Origin: an uncultured Clostridia bacterium
GTDB taxonomy: Bacteria > Bacillota > Clostridia > Christensenellales > Aristaeellaceae
Length of the DNA: 12,341 nucleotides
Assembly: GCA_934670175.1 (NCBI GenBank)
Contig: CAKUOX010000067.1
Location: 1-12,341 of the forward strand
Direction: 5' to 3'
The position numbers and the translations under genes were made by a program. Positions 1 to 6,853 of this stretch are shown one piece after another. Numbering within the stretch: position 1 is the first letter of the stretch; every line of letters begins with the position of its first letter. The notes under the pieces were generated by a model. That model did not search any database. It was given only the letters and a program-made list of their open reading frames with translations, and was not told where the DNA came from.

Positions 1-6
1 TGAGGT

Positions 7-49
7 CGTGGTTCTCGGCGGTGTGAGTGCCGGGAACCACGGCTTTTCT
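7..49 (+). terminator. Rho-independent terminator of an off-window plus-strand gene
   Basis: A 13-bp stem (7-19 paired with 29-41, one G-T wobble) closes a 9-nt loop and is followed by GC then TTTTCT. The T tract lies on the plus-strand side only; the minus-strand exit has no T run. It should therefore end transcription entering from the left edge and belongs to a gene outside the window. Confidence 0.8.
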
Positions 50-122
50 GTATCGGGGGATTATTGAGCGCTTACGGAAGAACGATCAATTTTCAGTTTG
101 GACTGCGCATACTTACCGCTTT

Positions 123-147
123 AAGGGGTGAATTTACGCCCCTTTTT
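123..147. terminator. Short hairpin at the 3' end of the histidine kinase gene
   Basis: An 8-bp stem (123-130 with 137-144, one wobble) has a 6-nt AT loop and is followed by T residues on the plus strand. It starts immediately beyond the kinase stop codon. On the minus strand one pair is lost and the T tract is poor (CCCCTTAAAG), so it is a weak terminator for the kinase operon and a better one against plus-strand read-through. It may serve both. Confidence 0.4.
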
Positions 148-1472
148 CATCCTCTCAGCATGACCTTTGCTACAAACGTGCCATCCTGGTGGGTAAATGC
201 ACTCGCGCCGCCGTTCTTTTCGGCAATGCGGCGGACGGACTGCACGCCCACGCCGCCGCCCCGGCGTTTCGAGGACTGGAACACGCCGTTTTTCTCATGA
301 ATTTCGCCGTCGAAGGCGTTTTCTACCTGAATCAATACAAGATGGTTGGAGTGCATATACGCCCGAACGCCGATCCTGCGCCGCGCCGGATCGGTGCGCA
401 GGCTGGCCTCCAGCGCGTTTTCCAGTAGATTGGCCAGTACCAGGCACAGGTCGATTTCATCTGCCGGAAGCGCCTCGGGCAGGTCGGCCTGCGTCTGAAA
501 GGGCACGCCCTCGCGCCGCGCCAGCGCGCAATAATAGCCGATCACGCTGTCGGCGGCGCGGTTTTCACAGAATTTCATGTCCAGACTGGGAATCCTGCGC
601 ACCGCGCGGGCCAGATATTCCCGAATTTGATCCAGATTACCATCCTCCGCCAGCGCGGAAATCTGGTTGAACTGGTGGCGCATATCGTGCCTCGCCTGCC
701 GCGCGTCCTCAATGGCGGTTTTCAGGTTTTCGTATCGCTCCTGCTGCATGGAGAGGAAGTGGTTCTCCTGCTGGAGCTTGGCGTTGCGGTTCAGGCTGTT
801 GGCCATCATCAGGAAAATGGCGTTGAACCAGATCAGCAGTATCAGCAGCGCGACGCTGATGATGATATACCCCTGCAGCACGCGGCCGGTATACAGCGTT
901 TCGCGATGCTGCGGAATCATGAACAGATTCAGAGCGATGAACAGAATCGGCAGCACCCAGAAAATGTACCACGTCTGCGCGAAATGCTCGTCCTCCACCA
1001 TGCGCTTCGCGACGTGTCCGGCGGGATACCACGCGATCGCCGCCGCGAGCCAGCACAGCGCGTTTTCGCAAATTCCGGCGCGCAGGCAGAACCACGGTAC
1101 ATCTTCCGGCGCGCTCATGGAAGCGGCAAACGCCGCGTCGAGCGCCCGCGATACGCTGTTCAGGCATGCGAACACCGCGCAGACCGACAGCGCCACCGTT
1201 GCAGATTTCCACAATGAAATGCGCAGCGAGGCGATGTACATTCCTACCGTGCATAAAATGGCAATTGCCAGCGCGAGCGTGGTCGGAGCATGCAGGCGAT
1301 AGCAGATCAGCCCGCCGCCGACCACCAGCGCGAGCAGTGACGGCGCGAGCCACGCAATCAGCCTTGTCGGCGATTGCCTCAAATAGGATTTTACCGGAAC
1401 ATACGCGAGAATCAGCCCGGGGATCACGATTGCCAGCTCCAGAATCGGGCGCAGCGCATCCATCATCTTCAT
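147..1472 (-). CDS. AgrC-like GHKL sensor histidine kinase
   Basis: This is a 441-residue membrane sensor kinase that should autophosphorylate and pass phosphate to the response regulator encoded just upstream. The N-terminal half has about six or seven hydrophobic segments (roughly residues 8-28, 38-58, 66-84, 91-107, 133-152, 168-187, 199-226). A probable coiled linker (230-258) follows, then the phosphoacceptor motif RHDMRHQF with H262 as likely acceptor. The ATPase domain has an N box (LANLLENALEA, N348 and N352) and a G box (GGGVGVQSV, 405-413). There is no PAS or HAMP domain, which is typical of the AgrC/ComD/VirS type that often senses peptides. The start is the ATG at 1472, which overlaps the regulator stop as ATGA and has a GGAGGGG ribosome site at 1476-1482; the longer open frame to 1625 only shadows the regulator gene. 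No precursor-peptide gene is visible, so the ligand is unknown. Confidence 0.9.
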   Translation of the reverse strand: MKMMDALRPILELAIVIPGLILAYVPVKSYLRQSPTRLIAWLAPSLLALVVGGGLICYRLHAPTTLALAIAILCTVGMYIASLRISLWKSATVALSVCAVFACLNSVSRALDAAFAASMSAPEDVPWFCLRAGICENALCWLAAAIAWYPAGHVAKRMVEDEHFAQTWYIFWVLPILFIALNLFMIPQHRETLYTGRVLQGYIIISVALLILLIWFNAIFLMMANSLNRNAKLQQENHFLSMQQERYENLKTAIEDARQARHDMRHQFNQISALAEDGNLDQIREYLARAVRRIPSLDMKFCENRAADSVIGYYCALARREGVPFQTQADLPEALPADEIDLCLVLANLLENALEASLRTDPARRRIGVRAYMHSNHLVLIQVENAFDGEIHEKNGVFQSSKRRGGGVGVQSVRRIAEKNGGASAFTHQDGTFVAKVMLRG

Positions 1473-2185
1473 CTTCCCCTCCGCAGCAGAAATTCCATAA
1501 ACGCCTGCCGTGCAGCGCGCGTCTGCTCCCGACTGATCAGCACGCGGCTGCCCTCGTCCATCAGAAAGGCCGCGTCCTCGAAATCCGCGGCATGCTCCAG
1601 ATTGGCAATCGTGCCGCGGCCGCAAATGAAGAAGCGCGCGTCCTCGCGAAGCGGCGCGGCGAAATCCTTAAACGGCATTCGCGTAATCAGCGTCTTCCAG
1701 GCGGTCGTATGAATGTGAATCATGTGGGAAAAATGCTCGGCATACACGATGTTGCGATAGCTCAACTGCACGTCGCCGCCCGCGACCTTGATATTCATGT
1801 ATTTGTCCGGCTGGGGAATGCGCGCAAGAATTTCGTCCGTCAGCTGATACACGTCCTCTTCGGTAAAGGGCTTGACGAGATAGTGCATCGCGCGCACCTG
1901 AAAGCCCTCGAGCGCGTGGTCGGTCGAGGTCGTGGTGAAGATCAGCAGGCATTCGGAATCCATCGTGCGCAGCGCCTTCGCCGTTTCCACGCCGTTGATT
2001 CCGGGCATGTAAATGTCCAGAAACGCGGCGGCAAAGCGCTCGGCGTTCGCGGCTCGAAGAAACGCTTCGCCGCTTTCGTATTCCAGAAATTCCGCCTGAA
2101 CGCTGCGTTGCGCCAGCGCCTTTTCCAACCGGCTCTTCAAGAGCGTGCGCTCGCCCGCCAGATCGTCCACAATCGCGATTTTCAT
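1469..2185 (-). CDS. LytTR-family response regulator (AgrA/LytT type)
   Basis: A 238-residue transcription regulator. The receiver domain (about 1-122) has the acidic pair D7-D8, phosphoacceptor D57 in FLDIYMPG, the T84-T86 switch region and K105 in the VKP motif, so it should be phosphorylatable. Residues about 131-238 form a LytTR DNA-binding domain (KYMNIKV, the IVYAEHFSHMIHIHT region, FFICGRG and a C-terminal REQTRAARQAF stretch). The length is normal for the family. The ATG at 2185 follows a GGAGGA site, and the gene is translationally coupled to the kinase through ATGA. LytTR proteins bind paired direct repeats about two helical turns apart, and such repeats lie just upstream at 2228-2276, between this gene and the divergent operon. 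It probably controls both transcripts. Confidence 0.93.
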   Translation of the reverse strand: MKIAIVDDLAGERTLLKSRLEKALAQRSVQAEFLEYESGEAFLRAANAERFAAAFLDIYMPGINGVETAKALRTMDSECLLIFTTTSTDHALEGFQVRAMHYLVKPFTEEDVYQLTDEILARIPQPDKYMNIKVAGGDVQLSYRNIVYAEHFSHMIHIHTTAWKTLITRMPFKDFAAPLREDARFFICGRGTIANLEHAADFEDAAFLMDEGSRVLISREQTRAARQAFMEFLLRRGR

Positions 2186-2211
2186 ATTCAGTCCTCCAAT
2201 TCCCCAAATTT

Positions 2212-2243
2212 ATTATACCACAAATCATCGTGCGCGGCTCAAG
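2212..2243 (-). promoter_or_regulatory. Promoter of the response regulator-kinase operon
   Basis: On the minus strand a perfect TATAAT (2212-2217) is preceded by TGG, an extended -10. A partial -35 (TTGAGC) lies 19 bp further upstream. Transcription would start about 20 bp before the regulator ATG region. The -35 area overlaps the leftmost of the TCGTGC repeats, so autoregulation is plausible. Confidence 0.65.
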
Positions 2244-2276
2244 GGATTTCGTGCCATTATCGCGCCTTTCGTGCCA
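2228..2276. promoter_or_regulatory. Candidate LytTR operator: three phased direct repeats
   Basis: TCGTGC occurs at 2228-2233, 2249-2254 and 2269-2274, with start-to-start distances of 21 and 20 bp. The two right copies are identical over ten bases (TTTCGTGCCA at 2247-2256 and 2267-2276). The last repeat ends 6 bp before the -35 of the plus-strand operon promoter. Spacing of about two helical turns and a position abutting the -35 match known LytTR activator sites (established for AgrA, ComE and VirR). That the regulator at 1469-2185 binds here is inference. Confidence 0.6.
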
Positions 2277-2282
2277 AATCTA

Positions 2283-2310
2283 TTGAAAAAAACGCCCGCT
2301 CCTGTATACT
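2283..2310 (+). promoter_or_regulatory. Sigma-A promoter of the pseudo-receiver/alkyl sulfatase operon
   Basis: TTGAAA (2283-2288), a 16-bp spacer and TATACT (2305-2310) form a good vegetative promoter. The start point would be near 2317, giving a leader of about 37 nt before the GTG at 2354. The direct repeats lie immediately upstream, as expected for an activator-controlled promoter. Confidence 0.7.
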
Positions 2311-2353
2311 AATCCCGACAAGCCGACAAAACGCTTCCGAAAGGGGGAACGCT

Positions 2354-2737
2354 GTGTACCGAATCGCCGTATTGGCCGAGCGGGACGAGGAAAGAAACGC
2401 CTATGTGGATCAGATCGCCCAATTCTGCCATGCGAAGGGGCTGTTTCCGCAGATTGAGAGCCATTCCAGTCAGGAGCAGTTCTTTGAACATGTGCAGAAG
2501 GCCGCACCGACCAACGCGGTCGTCGCCCTTTTCGGCGTGGCGGGGCTGAACGCCGCGGAGCACCTGCGCTCCCTGTGTCCCGCGTGCGGAATCATCTGGT
2601 GCAGCGATCTTGATTTTTCGCTGCAGGCGTTTCGATTGCGGGTGGAATACTTCATTCTCGAGCCCGTGACCGCGGAGCGCTTTCAGCAGGGGCTGAATAT
2701 CTGGCTCCGGAACAAAGGTCTTCATTTCATTCCATAA
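2354..2737 (+). CDS. Stand-alone degenerate receiver-domain protein (pseudo-receiver)
   Basis: A 127-residue protein with the size and layout of a single receiver domain and no output domain. It aligns by eye with the neighbouring LytTR regulator: IAVLAE against IAIVDD, then the IIWCSDLDFSLQAF stretch against IFTTTSTDHALEGF, then YFILEPVTAERF against HYLVKPFTEEDV. Every phosphorylation residue is replaced. The acidic pair becomes A8-E9, the acceptor Asp becomes F60, and the conserved Lys becomes E103 (LEP instead of VKP). It has four cysteines, two as CPAC (75-78). The start is a GTG at 2354 behind AAGGGGG (2341-2347); the open frame further upstream lies opposite the regulator gene and is a shadow. 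As first gene of the operon it may be a phosphorylation-independent adaptor or feedback partner of the two-component system (inference). Confidence 0.72.
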   Translation: MYRIAVLAERDEERNAYVDQIAQFCHAKGLFPQIESHSSQEQFFEHVQKAAPTNAVVALFGVAGLNAAEHLRSLCPACGIIWCSDLDFSLQAFRLRVEYFILEPVTAERFQQGLNIWLRNKGLHFIP

Positions 2738-2770
2738 AGTGACGCTGAACAATCAAAGGAGGACACGAAC

Positions 2771-4774
2771 ATGAAAAGGCTTTCCCGAATTGCTCTGGCG
2801 CTGGCACTGGTTCTGTGCCTGAGCGCGTCCGCGGCATTTGCCGCCGCGCTGCCCGTGAAGGCGCTTTCGCCCAAGCAGGTGGACGAAAACCCCTACATGG
2901 CAAAGAGCGACGCAAACATTCATCACGACGGCTACAACACCGACTCCACCGACGAAATCCTGCCGCTCGGCATCTATCCGGAAATCAACGTTTCCTATGA
3001 AACCACCAATGCCAACGCATCCCCCGCGATTTACTTCGACAGCTACGGCCACGCGGTGGTTCCGCTGCTGGGCGGCATCGCGATTCGCGATCTGAACGCC
3101 GAGGAGACGAAGACGCTGGGCTATTTCTCGCCTAAGCAGCACGATGGCGGCGGCTACATGATCCAGAGCTCCTACACCTTCCTGGACAACGAGAACCGCA
3201 TCGTCTGCCCCACCAGCAACAACCATGTGCTGATGCTGCGCGCCACCGACGAGGAGGGCAACGTGCTGCCCGAGTTTGAAAAGGTGCTGGACATCGACAT
3301 CAAGGCCGCGGCTGAAACCGCGCTGGGCAGGGAGCTGACCCAGAACCTGCTGTCCGTGGTGTTTGATTACGAGGGCAACCTCTGGTTCGCCACCGGCGGC
3401 TTCCGCATCTATCCCGAGCGCGGCCAGCAGGGCATGATGGGCTACATCGCCCGCAGCGCCATCGACGCGATCCTCGCCGGCGAGGAGGTTGATCTCGCCA
3501 GCGCGGTCTACGTCTGCGATCTGCCCGCCGGCGAGGGCGCGGAGAACGGCATCGCGGCCTCCAAGGACGGCGCGGTGATCCTGACCAACCAGAACTGCTA
3601 CCTGCTGCGCGCCAACGAGGGCGTGGAGGTCGTCTGGAAGACACCCTATGAAAGCGTCGGCGCGAAGGTCAGCGGCGAGAACGACAAGACCACCGGCGGC
3701 GGCCTCGCGTGGGGCGGCGGGTGCTCCCCGTCTCTGACCCCCAATCTGGTGCTGTTTACCGATAATCAGGAAATCGTCAATCTCATCGCGCTGGATATGA
3801 AGACCGGCGAGGTCGTGGCCAGCATGCCGGTGCTGAACGATCTGCCCGAGGGCTATCAGGTGGCGGTCGAGAATTCCGCCATCGTCTATGACGACGGCCA
3901 GGGCACGGTCAGCACGATCGTGTGCAACTGGTTCGGCGCGGGCAGCGCGGGTCTGGCCGATCCCGACAGCGATTCCTCCATTCAGAGCTACGCCAACATC
4001 TACGACATGAACTGGCTGACTCAGGGCAACGCGATGATCGCGCCCGGCGTGCAGCGCGTGGACACGATTAAGACCGAGACCGGCTACGAGATGAAGAGCG
4101 TCTGGAGCCGCAGCGATTTGAGCGACACCTCCATCATGAAGCTCTCCACCGCCACCGGCTATATCTACGGCTATGTGCAGGATCTGAACACCCGCATGTG
4201 GCAGTACGTCATGCTGGATTGGGAAACCGGCGAAACCGTGTTCAGCATGGATGTGGCCAACAAGTTCGGCTACAACAACATGGCCATCGGCATGTACGCC
4301 GGCAACAGCGGCAACGCGCTCTACTGCCCCACCGGCTATCTGGAGCTGCTGCGTTTGCAGGATCGCTTCGTGTACCTGCCCGAGATGCCGTACCGCAAGG
4401 TCGACCTGGATCAGACGGCGCGAAAGGTGCTGACGGATGAGCAGTTTGCCGCGGACGGCGGCGAGGGCAACGTCGCCAGCTGGCTCAATACCGTATCCGT
4501 GCGCAGCGTGCATCCCAACACCACCGTGGCTTTCCGCGTGAACAACCTCTCCGGCGCAGCGGCCGATCTGAAGCTCTACGCCTACGGCGCGGACGGGAAG
4601 CTCCAGCAGGTCGCGCCCGAGCTGTGGAAGATCACGGACGAAAACGGTCAGGCGATCGAGACGCTCGAGGACGGCGCGCTCTATGAGCTGCGCGTGACCG
4701 TGGCCGACAACGGCGCGTTCGATCTGGACGAGACTGAGCGGACGATTAAGGTCTCCGTGGTGCTCGGAAAGTAA
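2771..4774 (+). CDS. Exported beta-propeller-like protein
   Basis: A 667-residue exported protein. A classic signal peptide (positive MKRLSR, hydrophobic core 7-18, AFA-A cleavage near residue 24) is followed by a large region rich in Gly, Asp, aromatics and repeated beta-strand patterns such as YEGNLWFATGG, SKDGAVILT and LDMKTGEVVASM. These resemble PQQ-like or NHL-type propeller blades. Notable conserved-looking segments are NPYMAKSDANIHHDGYN (about 40-56) and a Gly-rich GGGLAWGGG followed by LVLFTDN (about 309-333). The last ~100 residues look like a beta-sandwich. I recall similar unassigned secreted propellers in other bacteria but cannot name a reaction. An AAAGGAGGA site (2755-2763) precedes the ATG, 33 nt after the pseudo-receiver gene. 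Co-transcription with the alkyl sulfatase suggests binding or processing of the same extracellular substrate. Confidence 0.75.
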   Translation: MKRLSRIALALALVLCLSASAAFAAALPVKALSPKQVDENPYMAKSDANIHHDGYNTDSTDEILPLGIYPEINVSYETTNANASPAIYFDSYGHAVVPLLGGIAIRDLNAEETKTLGYFSPKQHDGGGYMIQSSYTFLDNENRIVCPTSNNHVLMLRATDEEGNVLPEFEKVLDIDIKAAAETALGRELTQNLLSVVFDYEGNLWFATGGFRIYPERGQQGMMGYIARSAIDAILAGEEVDLASAVYVCDLPAGEGAENGIAASKDGAVILTNQNCYLLRANEGVEVVWKTPYESVGAKVSGENDKTTGGGLAWGGGCSPSLTPNLVLFTDNQEIVNLIALDMKTGEVVASMPVLNDLPEGYQVAVENSAIVYDDGQGTVSTIVCNWFGAGSAGLADPDSDSSIQSYANIYDMNWLTQGNAMIAPGVQRVDTIKTETGYEMKSVWSRSDLSDTSIMKLSTATGYIYGYVQDLNTRMWQYVMLDWETGETVFSMDVANKFGYNNMAIGMYAGNSGNALYCPTGYLELLRLQDRFVYLPEMPYRKVDLDQTARKVLTDEQFAADGGEGNVASWLNTVSVRSVHPNTTVAFRVNNLSGAAADLKLYAYGADGKLQQVAPELWKITDENGQAIETLEDGALYELRVTVADNGAFDLDETERTIKVSVVLGK

Positions 4775-4784
4775 ATAAGCGCTT

Positions 4785-4815
4785 CGCTCCGGTGCGAAAT
4801 CCACCGGAGCGATTT
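4785..4815 (+). promoter_or_regulatory. Intercistronic hairpin upstream of the alkyl sulfatase gene
   Basis: A perfect 10-bp stem (4785-4794 with 4802-4811) around a 7-nt loop is followed by ATTTTA. It lies between the propeller stop (4774) and the sulfatase ribosome site (4832). It resembles a weak terminator and could lower downstream expression, or protect the 3' end of the processed propeller mRNA. Confidence 0.55.
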
Positions 4816-4843
4816 TATGAAAATTACCTACGGAGGAAGAATA

Positions 4844-6838
4844 ATGAAACGAATCCTTGTTTTCGCGCTCGCGGCGCTGATGCTGTGCAGCTGTGCATGC
4901 GCGGAATCCAGCCTGAACGCCGAGAAAAAGCCGGCGACCGAAATTACCGCGCAGAAAAACGCCGAGGTCTATCAGCTGCTCGACTTTTCCGATGAGCAGG
5001 AGAGCGAATTTGCCAGCCGCGGCTTCATTGCCGCGCCGGAAACGCTGACCATTCAAGCTGAAAACGGCATGACCATCTGGTCGCAGGACGCATACAGCTT
5101 CGTCCGCGAGAACGAGACCGCGCCCGACACGGCCAACCCGAGCCTCTGGCGCAACACGCGGCAGAACGCGCTCTACGGCCTGTTTCAGGTAACCGACGAT
5201 ATTTATCAGGTGCGCGGCTACGACGTCTCTAACATTACCTTCATTCGCAGCGCGCACGGCTGGATCGTCATGGACTGCGCCAGCAGCCGCTACACCGCCG
5301 CTGCGGCGCTGGAGCTGTTCCGTTCGGAAATGGGCAGCGATCCCATCGTGGCCATCGTCATCAGCCACGCGCACGTCGATCACTACGGCGGCATCGAGGG
5401 CCTGATTTCCGCTGAGGACGCGGCCGACCCGTCGCTTCCGCTGGATCAGCAGATCGCATCGGGCAAAACCGCGATTATCGTGCCGCAGGGCTTTGTCGAC
5501 GCGGTGATGAAGGAAAACGTGTTCGTCGGCAACGCGATGAAGCGCCGCGCGACCTACCAGTACGGCAGCTTCCTGCCCTATAACGAGCAGGGCCGCCTGT
5601 CCGTGGGCATTGGTCTGACCGTCCCGCAGAGCGGCACGGGCTACATCGCGCCCACCTGTGAGATCACCGAAGAGCTGGCCGAAATGGAGATCGACGGCGT
5701 GAAGGCGGTCTTCCAGCTCACGCCCGGCACCGAGTCTCCCGCCGAAATGAACACCTATTTCCCGGAGAAAAAGGCGCTGTGGATGGCCGAAAACTGCACC
5801 GGCACCATGCACAACCTCTACACGCTGCGCGGCGCGGAGGTGCGCGACGCCAACGACTGGGCGCGCTACATCACCGAGGCGCAGACGCTCTTTGCGGACG
5901 CGGAGGTCGTGTTTCAGTCCCACAACTGGCCGCATTGGGGCAGGGATGTCGTCTCTGAATACCTGACCAACACCGCCGCCGTGTACAAATTCATGCACGA
6001 CCAGACGCTTCTTTACATCAACGAAGGCTATACCGCCGACGAGATTGCCGAGATGATTCATCTGCCCGAGGCGCTCGAGAAGGTCTGGTACACCCGCCAG
6101 TATTACGGCACGCTCAAGCACAATGTCAAGGCCGTCTATCAGAAATACATGGGCTGGTACGACGCGAATCCGGTAAACCTTGACGCGCTGGAACCGACCG
6201 AGTACGCGAAGAAGCTGGTCGAATACCTGGGCGACGCGGACAAGGTGCTGGAAATGGCGCGCGCCGACTATGCAAAGGGCGAATATCAATGGGTCGCGGA
6301 GATCACGAACGCGCTGGTCTTTGCCGATCCGACCAATCAGGACGCGCGGTATCTCTGCGCCGACGCGCTGGAGCAGCTGGGTTATCAGGCCGAGTCGGGC
6401 GCCTGGCGAAACGCCTATCTGGTCGCCGCGCTCGAATTGCGCAACGGCACGGAAAACTACCCGCAGACCGGCCGCATCGGCGTGGGCACCACCGCGCAGG
6501 GCATGGACGCGCAGACGATGCTGGATTACATGGGCATCATGCTGGACGCGGAAAAGCTGGCGGACAGGAGCTTTACCGTTCATCTCAAGCTCGAGGGCGA
6601 CGAGGATTACCTGCTGAAAATACACCACGGCGTGCTGCTGTATTACAAGGGTGTGCCCGAGGAAGGCGCCGATCTGACGCTCTTGACCGTCCGCGCAGGC
6701 ATACTGGCCATCGCAAACGGCGATTCGGAAAGCATCGAGAAACTCGTGACCGTCGAAGGCGGCGACCAGGCGCTGTTTACCGCCATGTGCGAGAGTATGA
6801 CCGCGCCGGCGCTGTACTTCCATATCGTCGAACCGTAA
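4844..6838 (+). CDS. Exported alkyl sulfatase (SdsA1/BDS1 family, metallo-beta-lactamase fold)
   Basis: A 664-residue hydrolase expected to cleave alkyl sulfate esters to alcohol and sulfate with a binuclear zinc centre. A signal peptide (1-20, ending ACA-E) is followed by the MBL domain. Its metal motif is HAHVDH (H175, H177, D179, H180, then YGG), with the family-specific TESPAEM (E297), MAEN (E316) and SHNWPHWG (H360). The E297-E316 spacing of 19 and the gap to H360 match SdsA1. LYTLRGAEVRDANDW (325-339) is also characteristic. Residues about 375-515 are the helical dimerisation domain and about 540-664 the SCP2-like C-terminal domain, so the full three-domain layout is present at normal length. 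The ATG at 4844 follows GGAGGA at 4832; an in-frame ATG at 4817 would place nine polar residues before the signal peptide and lacks a site. The true substrate could be another sulfate ester. Confidence 0.93.
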   Translation: MKRILVFALAALMLCSCACAESSLNAEKKPATEITAQKNAEVYQLLDFSDEQESEFASRGFIAAPETLTIQAENGMTIWSQDAYSFVRENETAPDTANPSLWRNTRQNALYGLFQVTDDIYQVRGYDVSNITFIRSAHGWIVMDCASSRYTAAAALELFRSEMGSDPIVAIVISHAHVDHYGGIEGLISAEDAADPSLPLDQQIASGKTAIIVPQGFVDAVMKENVFVGNAMKRRATYQYGSFLPYNEQGRLSVGIGLTVPQSGTGYIAPTCEITEELAEMEIDGVKAVFQLTPGTESPAEMNTYFPEKKALWMAENCTGTMHNLYTLRGAEVRDANDWARYITEAQTLFADAEVVFQSHNWPHWGRDVVSEYLTNTAAVYKFMHDQTLLYINEGYTADEIAEMIHLPEALEKVWYTRQYYGTLKHNVKAVYQKYMGWYDANPVNLDALEPTEYAKKLVEYLGDADKVLEMARADYAKGEYQWVAEITNALVFADPTNQDARYLCADALEQLGYQAESGAWRNAYLVAALELRNGTENYPQTGRIGVGTTAQGMDAQTMLDYMGIMLDAEKLADRSFTVHLKLEGDEDYLLKIHHGVLLYYKGVPEEGADLTLLTVRAGILAIANGDSESIEKLVTVEGGDQALFTAMCESMTAPALYFHIVEP

Positions 6839-6853
6839 ATAAGGAGAAAAAAC

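Noticed and set aside
1473..1625. A 51-codon N-terminal extension of the histidine kinase
   Set aside because: It is out-of-frame sequence of the regulator gene, Arg/Gly-rich and not membrane-like. The ATG at 1472 has a GGAGGGG site and an ATGA overlap.
1166..2353. A long plus-strand open frame running into the pseudo-receiver gene
   Set aside because: This part lies opposite the regulator and kinase genes, and the operon promoter and AAGGGGG site lie downstream of it. The real start is the GTG at 2354.
2186..2353. A possible small autoinducer-peptide gene between the divergent operons
   Set aside because: The interval holds the two promoters and the repeats. No start codon with a ribosome site opens a plausible precursor peptide.
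2753..6823. A 1356-codon open frame on the minus strand covering the propeller and sulfatase genes
   Set aside because: It is in register with the plus-strand codons of both genes, which happen to avoid TTA, CTA and TCA. The translation is His/Val/Arg-rich with no domain, and the plus-strand genes have signal peptides, catalytic motifs and ribosome sites.
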